A stretch of 64,000 bases of DNA from Thermogemmatispora carboxidivorans (lineage in GTDB: Bacteria; Chloroflexota; Ktedonobacteria; Ktedonobacterales; Ktedonobacteraceae): the NCBI RefSeq assembly GCF_000702505.1, contig NZ_JNIM01000001.1, forward strand, positions 5,308,327 to 5,372,326, written 5' to 3'. Below, piece after piece: positions 42,718 through 51,178 of this stretch. Made by a program: the position numbers and the translations under genes. Every line of letters starts with the position of its first letter. The first letter of the stretch is position 1. The notes under the pieces were generated by a model, which saw nothing but the letters and a program-made list of their open reading frames with translations, made no database searches and had not been told where the DNA came from.

Positions 42718-43530
42718 ATGGAAACTCACCTGCAAGGCATCAATCTCGCGACAGGTGACCTGACCGCAACACTCCTCCCAGCCTACGAGGAGGAGCACGA
42801 GGGAACAGGAGAGCATCACCTGCCGATCCCTAGCTACTGGCCACTGGTCGCCAGCGTGGCCATCTTCGTGACCTTCATCGGCCTGCTGATCATCAATCAG
42901 ACGCCGGTGCTGGCTCTGCTGGGTGCACTGGGCACGCTCATCGGGATCGTCGGCTGGGGACTGGAAGACCCACAGGCTCACGCTCACGCTGAGACCTACC
43001 CCGGCTTCGGTGTCGGTACTGCCGAGGGCGAGGTCAGCCCGCTGGCCGAGGCAGTGCGCGAGCAGGCCCAGGAGATTGTTGATCGCCTGGTGGTGCGCGG
43101 CGATCTGGCCTGGAGTGCCCACCCGGTCAACGTGGAGGTGGAGCAGGAAGGCGTGGTCCTGGCCCTCTACGGTAAGGTGGAGCTGGAGGCTCAGAAGAAG
43201 ACCATCGAGGATGAGATTCGTAAGCTGCCCCATGTGATCGATGTGCGCAACTTCATTATCGCCGAGGATGCTATCCTCAACGAGGCGAACCGCCGCATCG
43301 CTCAGCTCCAAGAGGCGGGCAAGCTGGAAGGCGCCACAGATCTGCGGGTGCTCGTTGAAAACTATGTCCTCCATCTCTACGGCGAGGTGCCTACGCGCCA
43401 GATGAAATACTTGCTGGAGGATGAATTGATCCAGATCCCCGGCGTGCGCGTGGTGGTGAACCACATTGGCTTGAATGAGGATATCCCGGGCGAACTGGGC
43501 CGCACGAAGGGAAAGGTCGGCAAAGGCTAG
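42718..43530 (+). CDS. BON-domain membrane protein beside caa3 genes
   Basis: The ATG at 42718 follows CGGAGATG and gives 270 aa; a longer frame from 42637 adds Cys-rich, unlikely sequence. Residues about 38-80 form two membrane helices ending in IVGWGLEDP, similar to the subunit IV-like protein at 34623. Two BON-like domains follow (about 120-185 and 190-250), each with beta-alpha-beta patterns and V-x-N motifs such as LPHVIDVRNF and IPGVRVVVNHIG. BON domains often bind membranes or ligands at the envelope. Its place at the end of the ctaAB-sco group suggests a role with the oxidase, by inference. Confidence 0.7.
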   Translation: METHLQGINLATGDLTATLLPAYEEEHEGTGEHHLPIPSYWPLVASVAIFVTFIGLLIINQTPVLALLGALGTLIGIVGWGLEDPQAHAHAETYPGFGVGTAEGEVSPLAEAVREQAQEIVDRLVVRGDLAWSAHPVNVEVEQEGVVLALYGKVELEAQKKTIEDEIRKLPHVIDVRNFIIAEDAILNEANRRIAQLQEAGKLEGATDLRVLVENYVLHLYGEVPTRQMKYLLEDELIQIPGVRVVVNHIGLNEDIPGELGRTKGKVGKG

Positions 43531-43641
43531 TCTCCGGGCTCGGGGACCTTCTTCCCCCGCTCAAAGGCTGGCCGCCCCAATCCTGAGCGCTGAATGCGCT
43601 TGCGAGCCAACCGCAGGGCCTGTCTCTTCCACCTCTACGAC

Positions 43642-43677
43642 GCTGCCTGGCTGAGTATAGCCAGTCAGCCAGGCAGC
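43642..43677. terminator. 13-bp perfect hairpin
   Basis: GCTGCCTGGCTGA (43642-43654) pairs perfectly with TCAGCCAGGCAGC (43665-43677) around a 10-base loop. No U tract follows, so it may protect the transcript end or assist the terminator 50 bases further on. Confidence 0.6.
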
Positions 43678-43726
43678 AAGGCGCTTTGCAGGTTCCTCTT
43701 GAGCTGAGACGCCGAAAACACAAGCA

Positions 43727-43766
43727 AGGCGAGCAAAAGCAGCAACTTTTGCTCGCCTCCTTTTTT
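43727..43766 (+). terminator. Intrinsic terminator
   Basis: AGGCGAGCAAAAG (43727-43739) pairs perfectly with CTTTTGCTCGCCT (43746-43758) around a 6-base loop, and CC-TTTTTT follows. This ends the BON gene transcript. Confidence 0.88.
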
Positions 43767-43996
43767 CCTGGCTTTCCGCAAGGCAGGTGTCAGGGCCTGC
43801 CATGATGATCGCTCGCCCCCCGTTCCCCTGCTTCCTGTTCTGCCAGAGACGAGTAGCTGTAACCGCCGGCTGGGCCGAAACGTATCCTTTAGAAGAAGAG
43901 CATGATGACAGTACCAGCCAGGCCAGCAAAAGCACTCCGGCTGCTATACAGCCGAGGAGAAGTAGCGGACGCCGCCGAGCAGGAGGCCAGAGAGCA

Positions 43997-44587
43997 ATGG
44001 CAGAACTCTCCAGCCGAAGTCGAACAGTACTGTTGATCGAGGCAGAGGCACCCCTGCGACGTCTGATTGCCCTGGGCCTGCAACACAAGGGGATCACGGT
44101 TATCGCAGCCTCTCCCCAGCATTGGCCCTCTCTCTCATCTGATTGGCGACCAGGACTGCTGATCGTCGATCTCGATCGGGGGCGCCGGCAAGATGCTTCC
44201 CTCCTGCAAATCGCGCGCACTCAAGCGCAGGTTGCCGGAGTACCAATCATCGCTTTGTCCTGGGAAGCGCTTTCCCTGCCACAGGATGACGCTACGTCTT
44301 ACGTACGCAAGCCTTTCGATGCGCGTTTGCTGTATGCTCTCATCGAAGAGCAACTCTCGGCCCAGGCCGTGGCCACGGAGGCCGTGATCCATGAGGCTAG
44401 TTTATGCCCTCTGGTAACGGCTGCTGGCCTGCTGCTGGTCATTATCGGTCTGCTGGGACAATTGGTCATTGCAGGAATAGGCCTGGCGATCGCACTGGCT
44501 GCCCTGCTGTGGTGGACCCTGGGCCGGCAGCCGCGGGCTGACCTGCTCTCCCCCCAGCTACAACCTTCGCACCCATGCCACGTATAG
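43997..44587 (+). CDS. Receiver-like domain with C-terminal membrane helices
   Basis: The ATG at 43997 follows GGAGGCC and gives 196 aa; an in-frame extension to 43787 is less likely. Residues 8-120 resemble a CheY-like receiver: VLLIEAEAP, LLIVDLD with a possible phospho-Asp, PIIALS and the Lys in VRKPF. The first acidic pair is reduced to Glu-Ala-Glu. Two membrane helices (about 132-180) follow, an unusual order for a response regulator, which normally has an output domain there. It precedes the PP2C gene by about 170 bases. The function is not clear; a membrane-tethered phosphorelay sink is one reading. Confidence 0.6.
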   Translation: MAELSSRSRTVLLIEAEAPLRRLIALGLQHKGITVIAASPQHWPSLSSDWRPGLLIVDLDRGRRQDASLLQIARTQAQVAGVPIIALSWEALSLPQDDATSYVRKPFDARLLYALIEEQLSAQAVATEAVIHEASLCPLVTAAGLLLVIIGLLGQLVIAGIGLAIALAALLWWTLGRQPRADLLSPQLQPSHPCHV

Positions 44588-44756
44588 ACTAGTGTCAAGG
44601 CTAGATGATACAGTAATAAGAGTTTTCTGAACCCTTCTTTAATGATGTGGATAGAGGTAGTCTATGCCTTTCACCTCTCTCTAAATATGCGTTATGCTAT
44701 AGCAAATAAACAGAGAAATACAGGCAGAAAAGCCCGCCTGCATGAGGTACTCGACT

Positions 44757-45689
44757 ATGTCATTGAAACTGCTTGCCGCGGATAAAACCGATGTTGGTCG
44801 GCAACGAGAACAGAATGAAGATTGTGCCTATCGGCGTATCAGTCCGGAGGGGGATGTTGCCCTTTTCATTGTCGCCGATGGAATGGGTGGCTACCGCGCC
44901 GGGGAAGTCGCCAGCCGCCTGGCGGTAGAAACGATCAGCCGGGCATTGGATAGCTTTTTCCAGCCGCTGAGCGAGCAGCCTACGATTCAGCTTGCTCCCC
45001 CCCTGGAAGAGCAACCGACCGTGAAGCTGGCCCCGCCAGCCGATGAGGCATCCAAAGCGAGGAGCAAGCCGGAGGAAGTCCCCCCCCATCAGCAACTGAC
45101 ACCAGAGCAACAGGCCAGATTGACCGTCAAACTGCCCGAAACGCCACTGCTGCGCTCCATCGAAGAGCGGCTCGTAAACGCCATCAGGCAGGCCAACAGC
45201 GCCATCATCCACCACGGCGAGCAGCGAAGGGAGGCCCGGGGGCTGGGCTGCACCGTTACCGCGGCCCTGGTCTACCAGGGTACAGCCTACATTGCCAACG
45301 TTGGTGATAGCAGAACCTACCTGCTGCGTCATGGTCAGCTCAAGCCCCTGACGCGCGACCACTCGTTGGTGGCCAAGCTGGTCGAAGCACAGCAAATCTC
45401 GCCTGAAGAGATTTACACCCACCCGCAGCGCAATCTCATCTACCGCTCGCTGGGGGCGGGCCGCCGGCAGGTTGAGGTAGACGTCTTTCAGGAGCGCCTC
45501 CAGCCTGGCGACATGTTGCTACTATGTAGTGATGGGCTGTGGGAAATGGTCCGCGATGACGAAATCAGCAAAACCTTAAGCGAACAGAAGTCCCTTCAGG
45601 ACATCTGCGATCAGCTGATCGCTTTGGCTAACGCACACGGGGGCGAAGACAATATCACAGCCCTTGTCGTGCGCGTCGAGGCAGCCTGA
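44757..45689 (+). CDS. PP2C-type Ser/Thr phosphatase
   Basis: The ATG at 44757 follows GAGG and gives 310 aa. PP2C motifs: DVGRQREQNED near 11-21 and ADGMGG near 42 (metal ligands), GDSRTYLLR, DHSLV, CSDGLWEMV and GGEDNIT at the C terminus. Between the second and third motif lies a linker of about 75 residues with three Thr-x-x-Leu motifs (TIQL, TVKL, TVKL), most flanked by Pro. This linker is not part of the usual fold. The gene begins a cluster PP2C-kinase-PP2C-VWA-FHA and lies 23 bases before the kinase, so they should be made together and act on each other's phosphorylation. Confidence 0.94.
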   Translation: MSLKLLAADKTDVGRQREQNEDCAYRRISPEGDVALFIVADGMGGYRAGEVASRLAVETISRALDSFFQPLSEQPTIQLAPPLEEQPTVKLAPPADEASKARSKPEEVPPHQQLTPEQQARLTVKLPETPLLRSIEERLVNAIRQANSAIIHHGEQRREARGLGCTVTAALVYQGTAYIANVGDSRTYLLRHGQLKPLTRDHSLVAKLVEAQQISPEEIYTHPQRNLIYRSLGAGRRQVEVDVFQERLQPGDMLLLCSDGLWEMVRDDEISKTLSEQKSLQDICDQLIALANAHGGEDNITALVVRVEAA

Positions 45690-45712
45690 AGGCGATTGAG
45701 GAAGAAAGCGCT

Positions 45713-47719
45713 ATGGCTCTCCCGATCGGCACAATTCTCGATGGCAAATTCCGCGTTGTGGAAGTGCTCGGCGAAGGCGGGATGGGCACCGTCTACAAGG
45801 TCGAGCAGGTCGACCGCCCCGGCTTTTATCGCGCTGTCAAGGAGTTGCTCATCAACCCGGGAATGCCAGAGGAGGAGCGCAAGGCCGCGATCGAGCGCTT
45901 CAATAAAGAGATTGATTTGATGTTCAATCTCAAGCACCCTAATATTCCCTCGTTGATCGTCAGCTTCCAGGAACGAGGCAATTACTACTTCGTCATGGAA
46001 TTTGTGCCGGGTAAAAGCCTCGATAAGATCCTGGAAGAGAACAAGAGGCCGCTCGATGAGGAACAGGTTATCCGCTGGATGATCAAGGTCTGCGAGGCGC
46101 TCAGCTACATCCACTCGCGCAACCCACCGATCATTTTGCGCGACCTCAAGCCGGGCAACATCATGATTACGCCGGAGGGCGACGTTCAGCTGATCGACTT
46201 TGGGATCGCACGCCGCTTCAACCCGAATAAGCGCACCAACACCGAGAACCTGGGCACCATTTCCTATGCCTCGCCCGAGCATCTTGGCTCAATCACCGCT
46301 CCGGGCCAGAAGCGCTCGCCTCAAAACCCCGGTCGCTTGGTGCAAACCGACGCTCGCTCAGACATCTATTCACTTGGGGCCACGATGTACCACTTGCTGA
46401 CCAACCAGGAGCCGGAGCCGATGCAGACGCCGGCCCCGGGCAGCATCCGGGCCAAGAATCCGAAGCTGCGCACGATCCAGGTGGATGGGCGCATCATCTG
46501 CCCGATCGAGCAGGTCATTATCAAAGCCATGCAGCAGGACCCAGCCCATCGCTTCCAGAGCGCCGAGGCCATGCGAGTAGCCTTGCAGCAGTGCCTGCCT
46601 GGCCAGGCAGCGCCTGCGACCATTCAGATTCCGGCGATCTCGCCCAATGCGACCATTGTGGTGCCAGCCACACGCGGACAGGCTCCTGTCCCAGGGGCAG
46701 GGCCCTCTCAAGCTCCCCAGGGACCCGGGCCGATTTGCCCACGCTGTGGTCTTCAGAACCGTCCAGGGGCCAAATTCTGCAAGCGCGATGGCCAGCCTCT
46801 TTTCCAGGGAGCAGCCGCGGTTCCTCCCAACGTACGCCTGCAGGCCCAGGCATACGCCTCACTGCCAGCAGGCGTCGTACGCCAACCGATCCGCGCCCGC
46901 CCTATCTCTGTTGGCGCCCCGGTCAGCAACGACCCCCTGGCCTTCTACCGGCGCGGCCTGCAAGATCTCAATAACCAGCGCTACGTCGAAGCCATCGAGG
47001 AATTCAAGCAAGCGCTGGCCCTCGGACGCCCTACCTACGACGTACTCTACAGCCTGGCCCGAGCGTATCGCCAATATGCTCAGTCCCTGCGCGATAAAGA
47101 CGAGAAGCTTTTCCGTGAAAATATGACCCATGCTGCCGAGCACTTCGCTCAGGCGGTCAATAACCGGCAGAATGCCCTGGACGCCTACTTCCAGCTTGGC
47201 CTCTGCTATCTCGACCTGGGCCTTTACCCCAAGGCCGAGGCAGCTTTCAAAGAGGCGCAGCGCATCGCCCCCCAGGACGCGGCCATCTATTACCAGCTGG
47301 GGCAAGTGGCCATGAAACAGGGTTACCAGCGCGAGGCCGAGGGCTACCTGCTCGAAGGTCTGAAGATCAATCCCGATCACGCCCTCATCCTGCTAGCCCT
47401 GGGTCGCCTGTACAGCGAAACGCGCCAGTACAACTCGGCGATCCGCATCCTGCAGGAGGCCACACGCTGCGACCCCTCTCACGTAGATGGCTGGTATGAG
47501 CTGGGTCGCGCCCATATGCGCGCCAACCAGTGGAATCAGGCCCTGAGCGCTCTGGAGCAGGCACGCCAACGTGATCCCGAGCGAGCCGAGATCTACAGCG
47601 CCATGGCCACGTGCTATCTGAAAATGCGCAAAAAGGTGGAGGCCAGACAAATGCTCCGCGAAGCCCTGCAGCGCGATCCCAATAACGCCGAGGCGCTGCG
47701 CCTGCAAAAGCAGCTGTGA
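45713..47719 (+). CDS. Ser/Thr protein kinase with zinc ribbon and TPR repeats
   Basis: The 668-aa protein has a Hanks-type kinase (about 10-290): G-loop GEGGMG, Lys in RAVKELL, LRDLKPGN with Leu in place of the usual His of HRD, and DFG. A linker (about 300-340) contains TIQIP and TIVVP motifs. A zinc-ribbon-like CPRCGLQNRPGAKFCKRDG follows, with Asp where the last Cys is expected, then about six TPR repeats to the C terminus (about 405-665). There is no membrane helix, so it is soluble. TPRs should recruit substrates. It sits between two PP2C genes. Confidence 0.93.
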   Translation: MALPIGTILDGKFRVVEVLGEGGMGTVYKVEQVDRPGFYRAVKELLINPGMPEEERKAAIERFNKEIDLMFNLKHPNIPSLIVSFQERGNYYFVMEFVPGKSLDKILEENKRPLDEEQVIRWMIKVCEALSYIHSRNPPIILRDLKPGNIMITPEGDVQLIDFGIARRFNPNKRTNTENLGTISYASPEHLGSITAPGQKRSPQNPGRLVQTDARSDIYSLGATMYHLLTNQEPEPMQTPAPGSIRAKNPKLRTIQVDGRIICPIEQVIIKAMQQDPAHRFQSAEAMRVALQQCLPGQAAPATIQIPAISPNATIVVPATRGQAPVPGAGPSQAPQGPGPICPRCGLQNRPGAKFCKRDGQPLFQGAAAVPPNVRLQAQAYASLPAGVVRQPIRARPISVGAPVSNDPLAFYRRGLQDLNNQRYVEAIEEFKQALALGRPTYDVLYSLARAYRQYAQSLRDKDEKLFRENMTHAAEHFAQAVNNRQNALDAYFQLGLCYLDLGLYPKAEAAFKEAQRIAPQDAAIYYQLGQVAMKQGYQREAEGYLLEGLKINPDHALILLALGRLYSETRQYNSAIRILQEATRCDPSHVDGWYELGRAHMRANQWNQALSALEQARQRDPERAEIYSAMATCYLKMRKKVEARQMLREALQRDPNNAEALRLQKQL

Positions 47720-47840
47720 TGGGCCTGACCAATGGCATCGCCAACCATAGTAAGGAAGAGAGTTGTCGCCAGCCACTCCTGAAGCCGAACACCAGGAGAA
47801 GAGAGGACCGAATCCGTCTCAGAGAGCGAGGAGAGCAGGT

Positions 47841-49751
47841 ATGATCTGTCCAGTTTGCAGCACGCCCAACCGCGACGATGCGAAATTCTGCAAAAGCTGT
47901 GGGCGCTCGCTTCCACGGGAAGCCCCCGCCAGCGAAAGTTCCGCCGTCTCCGAGCAGCCAACCAGGCGATCTCAAGAAGCGGAGCGCATCGCCGCCAGCC
48001 CGGGGCCGGAAGACCCAAGCCAGGCCCCGACACTGATCCTTACTCCCGAGCGCATGATGGCCTATCATAGCCAGCGCTGGCAGCGCGAGCTAGAGGAGAC
48101 CGAACGCCAGCAGAGGCAGCAACAGCCAGCCAGCAGTGGATCAGGACAAGAGGCCAGAGACATCGCCGACCTGCCAACCATTCTGATGGCGCCGGGAACT
48201 GGCGAGGCGCTGGCCGAGGCTCGCGAGAGCTCAGGCAGCGCGGCCACCAATGAGCAGCCTGCCGTTACAGGGGTCCCATCCGGCGAGAGCGGCAGCCAGA
48301 CAAAGCCAGGCAGTGGCGAACTGAGAGACACCTCCGCGGCTCCCGCCGTAGAGAGCGAGCCAGCCACTGACGCCTCTCTCAGCAGTGCCGGACCCTCCCC
48401 GGCGGAGTCAGCGGAACCAGAAGCGACAGAGGCAGAATCACAAGAAGGGACAACAACCGCGGTGGAAGAGCCAGCATCACCAGCATCAGCAGATCAACCT
48501 GCTCAGCCAAAGGCCAGCGACCAGAGCTTTGCAGCCAGTGCAAACCTGGAGCAACAGAGCCAGTCAGCAGAGAGTGCCGGTCCCGAAGCAGCGCCAGCAG
48601 CGAGCAGCGGGCCACTAGAGAGCGGCACCCTTCTGGGTGGGCGCTACCTGATCAACCAGCTCGTTCGCGAAGAGGAACACGAGCGCATCTATCAGGTCAC
48701 CGACCAGCAGGGCTACCAGCGCTGCTGGAACTGTGGCAGCCAGGAGAATGCCGAAGGAGATGAGTTCTGCATCAACTGCGGCGCCGAACTGCTGGGGATG
48801 TCCTACCTTCTGCACGAATTCAGTGGCGAGCAGGCCAGCCCCGAGACCCAGGTCACCAGCGGCCACATCGTGAACACCTTCATTGAAGGAGGGCGCACCT
48901 ACGCCGTGGAGCAGCCGCAGGCCGAGCGCGACCCCTTCCCCGAGGGCGTCCACCTGATCGCAGCGGCCCTCTCCGACGCCGGCATCGTCCGCGGCGACGA
49001 GCCGAACGAGGACAGTACCCTCCTGCTCCTCCTGGAGCGCTCACACGAATCCATCTCCCAGCCAGTAGGCCTCTTCATCGTCGCCGACGGCATGGGAGGA
49101 CACGCCAGCGGTCAGCTTGCCAGCCGCGTTGCCATCAATACCATCGCCGAGCGCATCGCACGCGATCTGCTGGCAGCCCCCCTGAGCGCCGAAAAGGAGA
49201 GCCAGCAACCGCCGGCGCCCGCCGAGGAAGAGCAGCTCGTGCGCTTGCTGCAGGAAGCGGTCGAGGAGGCCAATAGCCGTCTCTGCCAGATCAACCAGCA
49301 GAACAAGACCGATATGGGTTGCACCCTGACCGGTTTTATGATTGTGGGGCGCCACTCGTATATCGTTAATGTGGGTGACAGTCGTACCTATATGGTCCGT
49401 GGCGGTCAGCTCTATCAGCGGACGACCGATCACTCGCTCGTGGGGCAGCTTGTGGCGGGCGGCCTGATCCAACCTGACGAGGTCTACACTCATCCGCAGC
49501 GCAGCCAGATCTTCCGCAGCCTGGGTGATCGTCCCAATGTGCAGATCGACCTCTTCAAGCAGGAGCTTTACCCGGGTGACATCCTGCTGAGCTGCTCAGA
49601 CGGGCTGTGGGAGATGGTACGCGACCCACAGATCGAGAGCATTCTCAACGCAGCCCCAGATCCACAGACAGCCTGTGCCCAGTTGATAGAGGCAGCCAAT
49701 GCAAATGGGGGAGAAGACAACATCAGCGCTGTTGTGGTCTTTGTACGTTGA
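47841..49751 (+). CDS. PP2C-type phosphatase with two zinc ribbons and long acidic linker
   Basis: The ATG at 47841 follows GAGGAG and gives 636 aa; an upstream TTG at 47763 is less likely. A zinc ribbon (CPVCSTPNRDDAKFCKSCG) opens the protein. About 230 residues rich in Ala, Glu, Ser and Gln follow, including TLILTP and TILMAP. A second zinc ribbon (CWNCGSQENAEGDEFCINCG) precedes the PP2C domain with NEDS, VADGMGGHASG, GDSRTYMVR, DHSLVGQL, SCSDGLWEMV and GGEDNISAVVV. No kinase remnant is seen. It shares the phosphatase core with the gene at 44757 but the added zinc ribbons suggest a distinct partner or location. Confidence 0.92.
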   Translation: MICPVCSTPNRDDAKFCKSCGRSLPREAPASESSAVSEQPTRRSQEAERIAASPGPEDPSQAPTLILTPERMMAYHSQRWQRELEETERQQRQQQPASSGSGQEARDIADLPTILMAPGTGEALAEARESSGSAATNEQPAVTGVPSGESGSQTKPGSGELRDTSAAPAVESEPATDASLSSAGPSPAESAEPEATEAESQEGTTTAVEEPASPASADQPAQPKASDQSFAASANLEQQSQSAESAGPEAAPAASSGPLESGTLLGGRYLINQLVREEEHERIYQVTDQQGYQRCWNCGSQENAEGDEFCINCGAELLGMSYLLHEFSGEQASPETQVTSGHIVNTFIEGGRTYAVEQPQAERDPFPEGVHLIAAALSDAGIVRGDEPNEDSTLLLLLERSHESISQPVGLFIVADGMGGHASGQLASRVAINTIAERIARDLLAAPLSAEKESQQPPAPAEEEQLVRLLQEAVEEANSRLCQINQQNKTDMGCTLTGFMIVGRHSYIVNVGDSRTYMVRGGQLYQRTTDHSLVGQLVAGGLIQPDEVYTHPQRSQIFRSLGDRPNVQIDLFKQELYPGDILLSCSDGLWEMVRDPQIESILNAAPDPQTACAQLIEAANANGGEDNISAVVVFVR

Positions 49752-49800
49752 ACACTATGATATACTGAAGGCTGCCACCAATGAAAGGAGCTGATAGACT

Positions 49801-51039
49801 ATGCCTGGTGAGGTAGTGCTGGCGTATCAGCTGGGGAAGGACTACATGCCGGTCACCGGTGGGAGCCAGCTCGCCTATGTCCTGCTGGAGGCCAAGCCCA
49901 CCGAGATGATGGCCCAGGTCCGCCTCCCCCTGAATTTTGCCCTGGTGCTGGATCACTCCGGCTCCATGAAAGGGGCCAAGCTGCACAACGTCAAAGAGGC
50001 GGTCAAGATGGTCATCGATCACCTGGAGCCGACCGACTACGTCTCAGTCATCGTCTTCGACGACACGGCTCAGGTCATCATCCCCTCCATGCCAGCTCAG
50101 GACAAGGTGGGCATGAAGGCGGCCATCGACCGCATACGCGACGGTGGTGGCACCACCATGTCGCTGGGCATGATCCAGGGTCTCAACGAACTGCGACGCT
50201 ACAGCTTCCCCAACACCGTCAATCGCATGATTCTCCTGACGGATGGGGTCACTTACGGCGACTCAGACCGCTGTCGCCAGCTTGCCCGCGAAGCTGCAGC
50301 CGCGGGAATCGCCATCTATCCGCTGGGCATCGGGCAGGACTGGGATGAGGGCCTGCTGGACGACATTGGCCAGCTTAGTGGGGGAATGCCGGCGGAATTT
50401 ATCAGGAATCCTGCCGATGCCATGAGCATCTTCCAGCAGCAGGTTCAGAGCGCCGTCGCGGTGGCCGTGCGCAACGCCGTCATCACCCTGCGCCTGCCAA
50501 CAGGCGTCACCCCGAAAAAGGCCGTCAAAGTCTTGCCTATCATCAGCGATCTGGGCCAGTCCGTCCTTTCGGACCGCCAGGTGGTGATTCCCCTGGGCGA
50601 CCTGGAGAAGGAGACACCCCAGGCCGTGCTGGTCGAACTGCTCATCGACCCACGTCCGGCGGGCCTCTTCCGCATTGCCCAGGCCGAGTTGTCCTACGAT
50701 GTGCCCATCGCCAATCTGGTAGGCGAGCGGATTCGTGAAGATATTAAAGTCACCTTTACGACTGATCCCAACCAGGCGGCCCAGGTGAACGCGCGAGTCA
50801 TGAACTTCGCAGAGAAAGCCAACGCCCAGCGCCTCGTGACACGCATCCTTGATGAGTATAAGCGCACAGGCAAGGTGACAACGCGCCTGGCCCCTAACGT
50901 GACGCGCATCCTTGATGAAGAGACACAAGCAGCACTTGATCAAATCAGCAAAGGACAGCAGATTTCTCAGGAGCAAGTTAAATCGATTGGCAATAAGACG
51001 AGAAAGTTGACGCAACGCCTAGACGATATCCTGCCCTGA
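49801..51039 (+). CDS. VWA-domain protein (TerY-like)
   Basis: The 412-aa protein has a von Willebrand A domain at about 38-215 with an intact metal-ion-dependent adhesion site: DHSGSMKGAK, Thr in GGTTMSLG and Asp in LLTDGVTYGDS. About 200 residues of beta-rich domain follow (LPTGVTPKKAVKVLPII and further). No signal peptide is seen, so it works in the cytoplasm. In TerY-P triads a VWA protein is encoded with a kinase and a PP2C phosphatase, and this cluster has exactly those partners on the same strand. The start follows AAAGGAG. It lies about 50 bases after the second PP2C. Confidence 0.9.
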   Translation: MPGEVVLAYQLGKDYMPVTGGSQLAYVLLEAKPTEMMAQVRLPLNFALVLDHSGSMKGAKLHNVKEAVKMVIDHLEPTDYVSVIVFDDTAQVIIPSMPAQDKVGMKAAIDRIRDGGGTTMSLGMIQGLNELRRYSFPNTVNRMILLTDGVTYGDSDRCRQLAREAAAAGIAIYPLGIGQDWDEGLLDDIGQLSGGMPAEFIRNPADAMSIFQQQVQSAVAVAVRNAVITLRLPTGVTPKKAVKVLPIISDLGQSVLSDRQVVIPLGDLEKETPQAVLVELLIDPRPAGLFRIAQAELSYDVPIANLVGERIREDIKVTFTTDPNQAAQVNARVMNFAEKANAQRLVTRILDEYKRTGKVTTRLAPNVTRILDEETQAALDQISKGQQISQEQVKSIGNKTRKLTQRLDDILP

Positions 51040-51178
51040 CAGTACGCAAGAGAGCAGAAAGAGCAGCACAGCACGGGAGGGTTCACTCAGGGTGTTGTCC
51101 GTCCGCGCCACCGACGCGCGCGGAGGTGAGAAGGCGTGCTTCAGGGGTAACACCGGATTAGAGGAGGAGAGTAGAATT

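Larger units (their letters stand above)
43531..43996. other. Intergenic region with two strong hairpins
   Basis: About 460 bases. It contains the stem at 43642-43677 and the terminator at 43727-43766. The frame of the next gene extends upstream to 43787, but sequence there lacks a ribosome-binding site and domain character. Confidence 0.5.

Noticed and set aside
43787..43996. N-terminal extension of the receiver-like gene
   Set aside because: The extension reads as Cys/Pro-rich and unfolded, and GGAGGCC supports the ATG at 43997.
44640..44660. TGTGGATAG as a DnaA box and hence an origin
   Set aside because: Only one near-match was noticed, there is no dnaA, and no AT-rich unwinding region with boxes is seen; one site occurs by chance.
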